A stretch of DNA of 64,000 bases from Phytophthora colocasiae (Eukaryota > Oomycota > Peronosporomycetes > Peronosporales > Peronosporaceae): the NCBI GenBank assembly GCA_018806915.1, contig JAGKQI010000087.1, positions 248,001 to 312,000 of the forward strand, in the 5' to 3' direction. Of this stretch, positions 63,181-64,000 are shown one piece after another. The position numbers and the translations under genes were made by a program. Numbering within the stretch: position 1 is the first letter of the stretch; the number at the start of each line of letters is the position of its first letter. A model generated the notes under the pieces. The model saw only the letters and a list, made by a program, of their open reading frames with translations. It searched no databases and had not been told where the DNA came from.

Positions 63181-63566
63181 TAACTCTGAAAACACATCTG
63201 GAAGTCTGATATCTGAAGGATTTCAGATATCGACTTTTAGAGTGTGGTAATCTGAGTGCGTGTTTTCAGAGACCTATTTCTGAAATTCGTGCGTTTGGAT
63301 ATGTGATCGACCATGTTGCTGCTTATATAAAAACGACTGTGTGAATGTGAATATGGAAGTGAGTTTGTGGAGAATTAAGTACTGGAGGACACAAAGTTAT
63401 GAATGATGAGATGATGAGAAGGAGTGTGATTATGTGGAGTGATATTGAAAGATTAAGGGATTAGGGAGCTACACTGAGGCCGGGGATTTACGTCACAAAT
63501 GCAGACAACTATTTGGCTTCTCGAAGATGCAGCCTTCCCGTGGGCACCATGGTGGAAACCTGAGCT
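63181..63566. other. 3' flank of the dual-RNase-H element
   Basis: No gene. It starts with ACTCTGAAAACAC and is rich in TCTGA words, so it begins as the element's 3' UTR. No convincing polypurine tract or LTR matching 52358-53135 was found. TATATAAAA near 63325 could be a promoter. Confidence 0.45.
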
Positions 63567-64000
63567 TCAGTAGTGAAGGGAGATCGGGTTCTCGGAACGG
63601 TCCGCAGGTGTCAATTGATCCTTCTTGATGTCAGCAGGGACATACTGGAGCCACTCTTCGTCCGCATTCACCGTGGCCCATTGCATCCGAGCAGGCTCAA
63701 TAGCGTCCAAGTCACCCAGTTGCGTCTCCAGACTCAGACACTTGGGACCCCCCAGCTCTGCGACTCTGGGATCTTGCCAGATCCAAGGGCAGGACTTGTC
63801 TGGGACAACCCAGATGCCGGGCTCTGAGAGAATCGACTCTGGAAAATCCTTGTGCCCCAGGACTTTTCGGATGAGGGCGTTGTGTTGACGAATCATGGCG
63901 GCTCGACGCATGGACCGGTACTTGTGAAGCTCCGCAGACTTTTCGTCAGCCTCAACATCCATGGTCACCCAATGCGTACGATCCCAGAAGGCTTGAGCAT
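63567..64000 (-). CDS. unassigned ORF, cut by the right window edge
   Basis: The minus-strand frame is open from the window edge (AQAFWDRTHWVTMDVEADEK) to a stop at 63567, at least 144 codons. It has a helical, basic first half (MRRAAMIRQHNALIRKVLGH) and a Trp-rich segment (WVVPDKSCPWIWQDPRVAEL). No family is recognised. Its place beside a retroelement suggests an element-encoded protein, but a host gene is possible. Confidence 0.4.
   Translation of the reverse strand, partial: AQAFWDRTHWVTMDVEADEKSAELHKYRSMRRAAMIRQHNALIRKVLGHKDFPESILSEPGIWVVPDKSCPWIWQDPRVAELGGPKCLSLETQLGDLDAIEPARMQWATVNADEEWLQYVPADIKKDQLTPADRSENPISLHY

Noticed and set aside
1..64000. tRNA, rRNA or CRISPR loci
   Set aside because: No cloverleaf with conserved arms, no ribosomal core and no regularly spaced identical repeats were recognised on either strand.

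Overview
This is a gene-dense eukaryotic window with short (56-99 nt) GT-AG introns. It holds proteins typical of oomycetes: coiled-coil/START-like proteins resembling the Phytophthora M96 mating-specific family, oomycete-type bZIP factors, an FLVCR-like MFS array and dual-RNase-H Ty3/gypsy elements. It reads as Phytophthora or a close relative. All calls come from reading the sequence; no database was searched.

Layout. 1-3161: left-truncated Ty3/gypsy element on the minus strand with one LTR, a frameshifted gag and a pol in the -1 frame. 3545-23322: cluster of nine M96/START-like genes in both orientations (seven apparently intact, two broken) with two bZIP genes among them. Near its left end it also holds an ARF-type GTPase and a tail-to-tail pair of decayed WrbA-like flavoproteins. 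24176-32464: five tandem FLVCR-like MFS transporter genes sharing one exon/intron plan, the fourth broken. 32461-36467 (minus): a 1275-residue EF-hand protein. 36685-40776: a P5B-type P-ATPase sharing a 217-bp head-to-head promoter with it. 41330-42628: a secreted Cys-rich protein, with a relic of a second copy at 43370-43530.

43732-63180 is a transposon block. It holds a DIRS/Ngaro-like RT-RNase H element (plus), a 5'-truncated chromodomain Ty3/gypsy element (minus), and a long Ty3/gypsy element (plus) with a large multi-part gag, protease, RT, a catalytically eroded RNase H, a second archaeal-type RNase H, integrase and chromodomain. The right edge carries an unassigned ORF.

Most noteworthy: (i) TACATGTA occurs at least eight times in the noncoding DNA of the M96/bZIP cluster; (ii) two unrelated retroelements place a single in-frame stop between gag and pol, one in the leaky UGA-CUA context and one followed 2 nt later by a 14-bp bulged hairpin; (iii) the dual-RNase-H element carries a TCTGAAAACC-like word in several reading frames and outside ORFs; (iv) its gag ORFs carry a SUMO-interacting motif and several psi-K-x-E sites.
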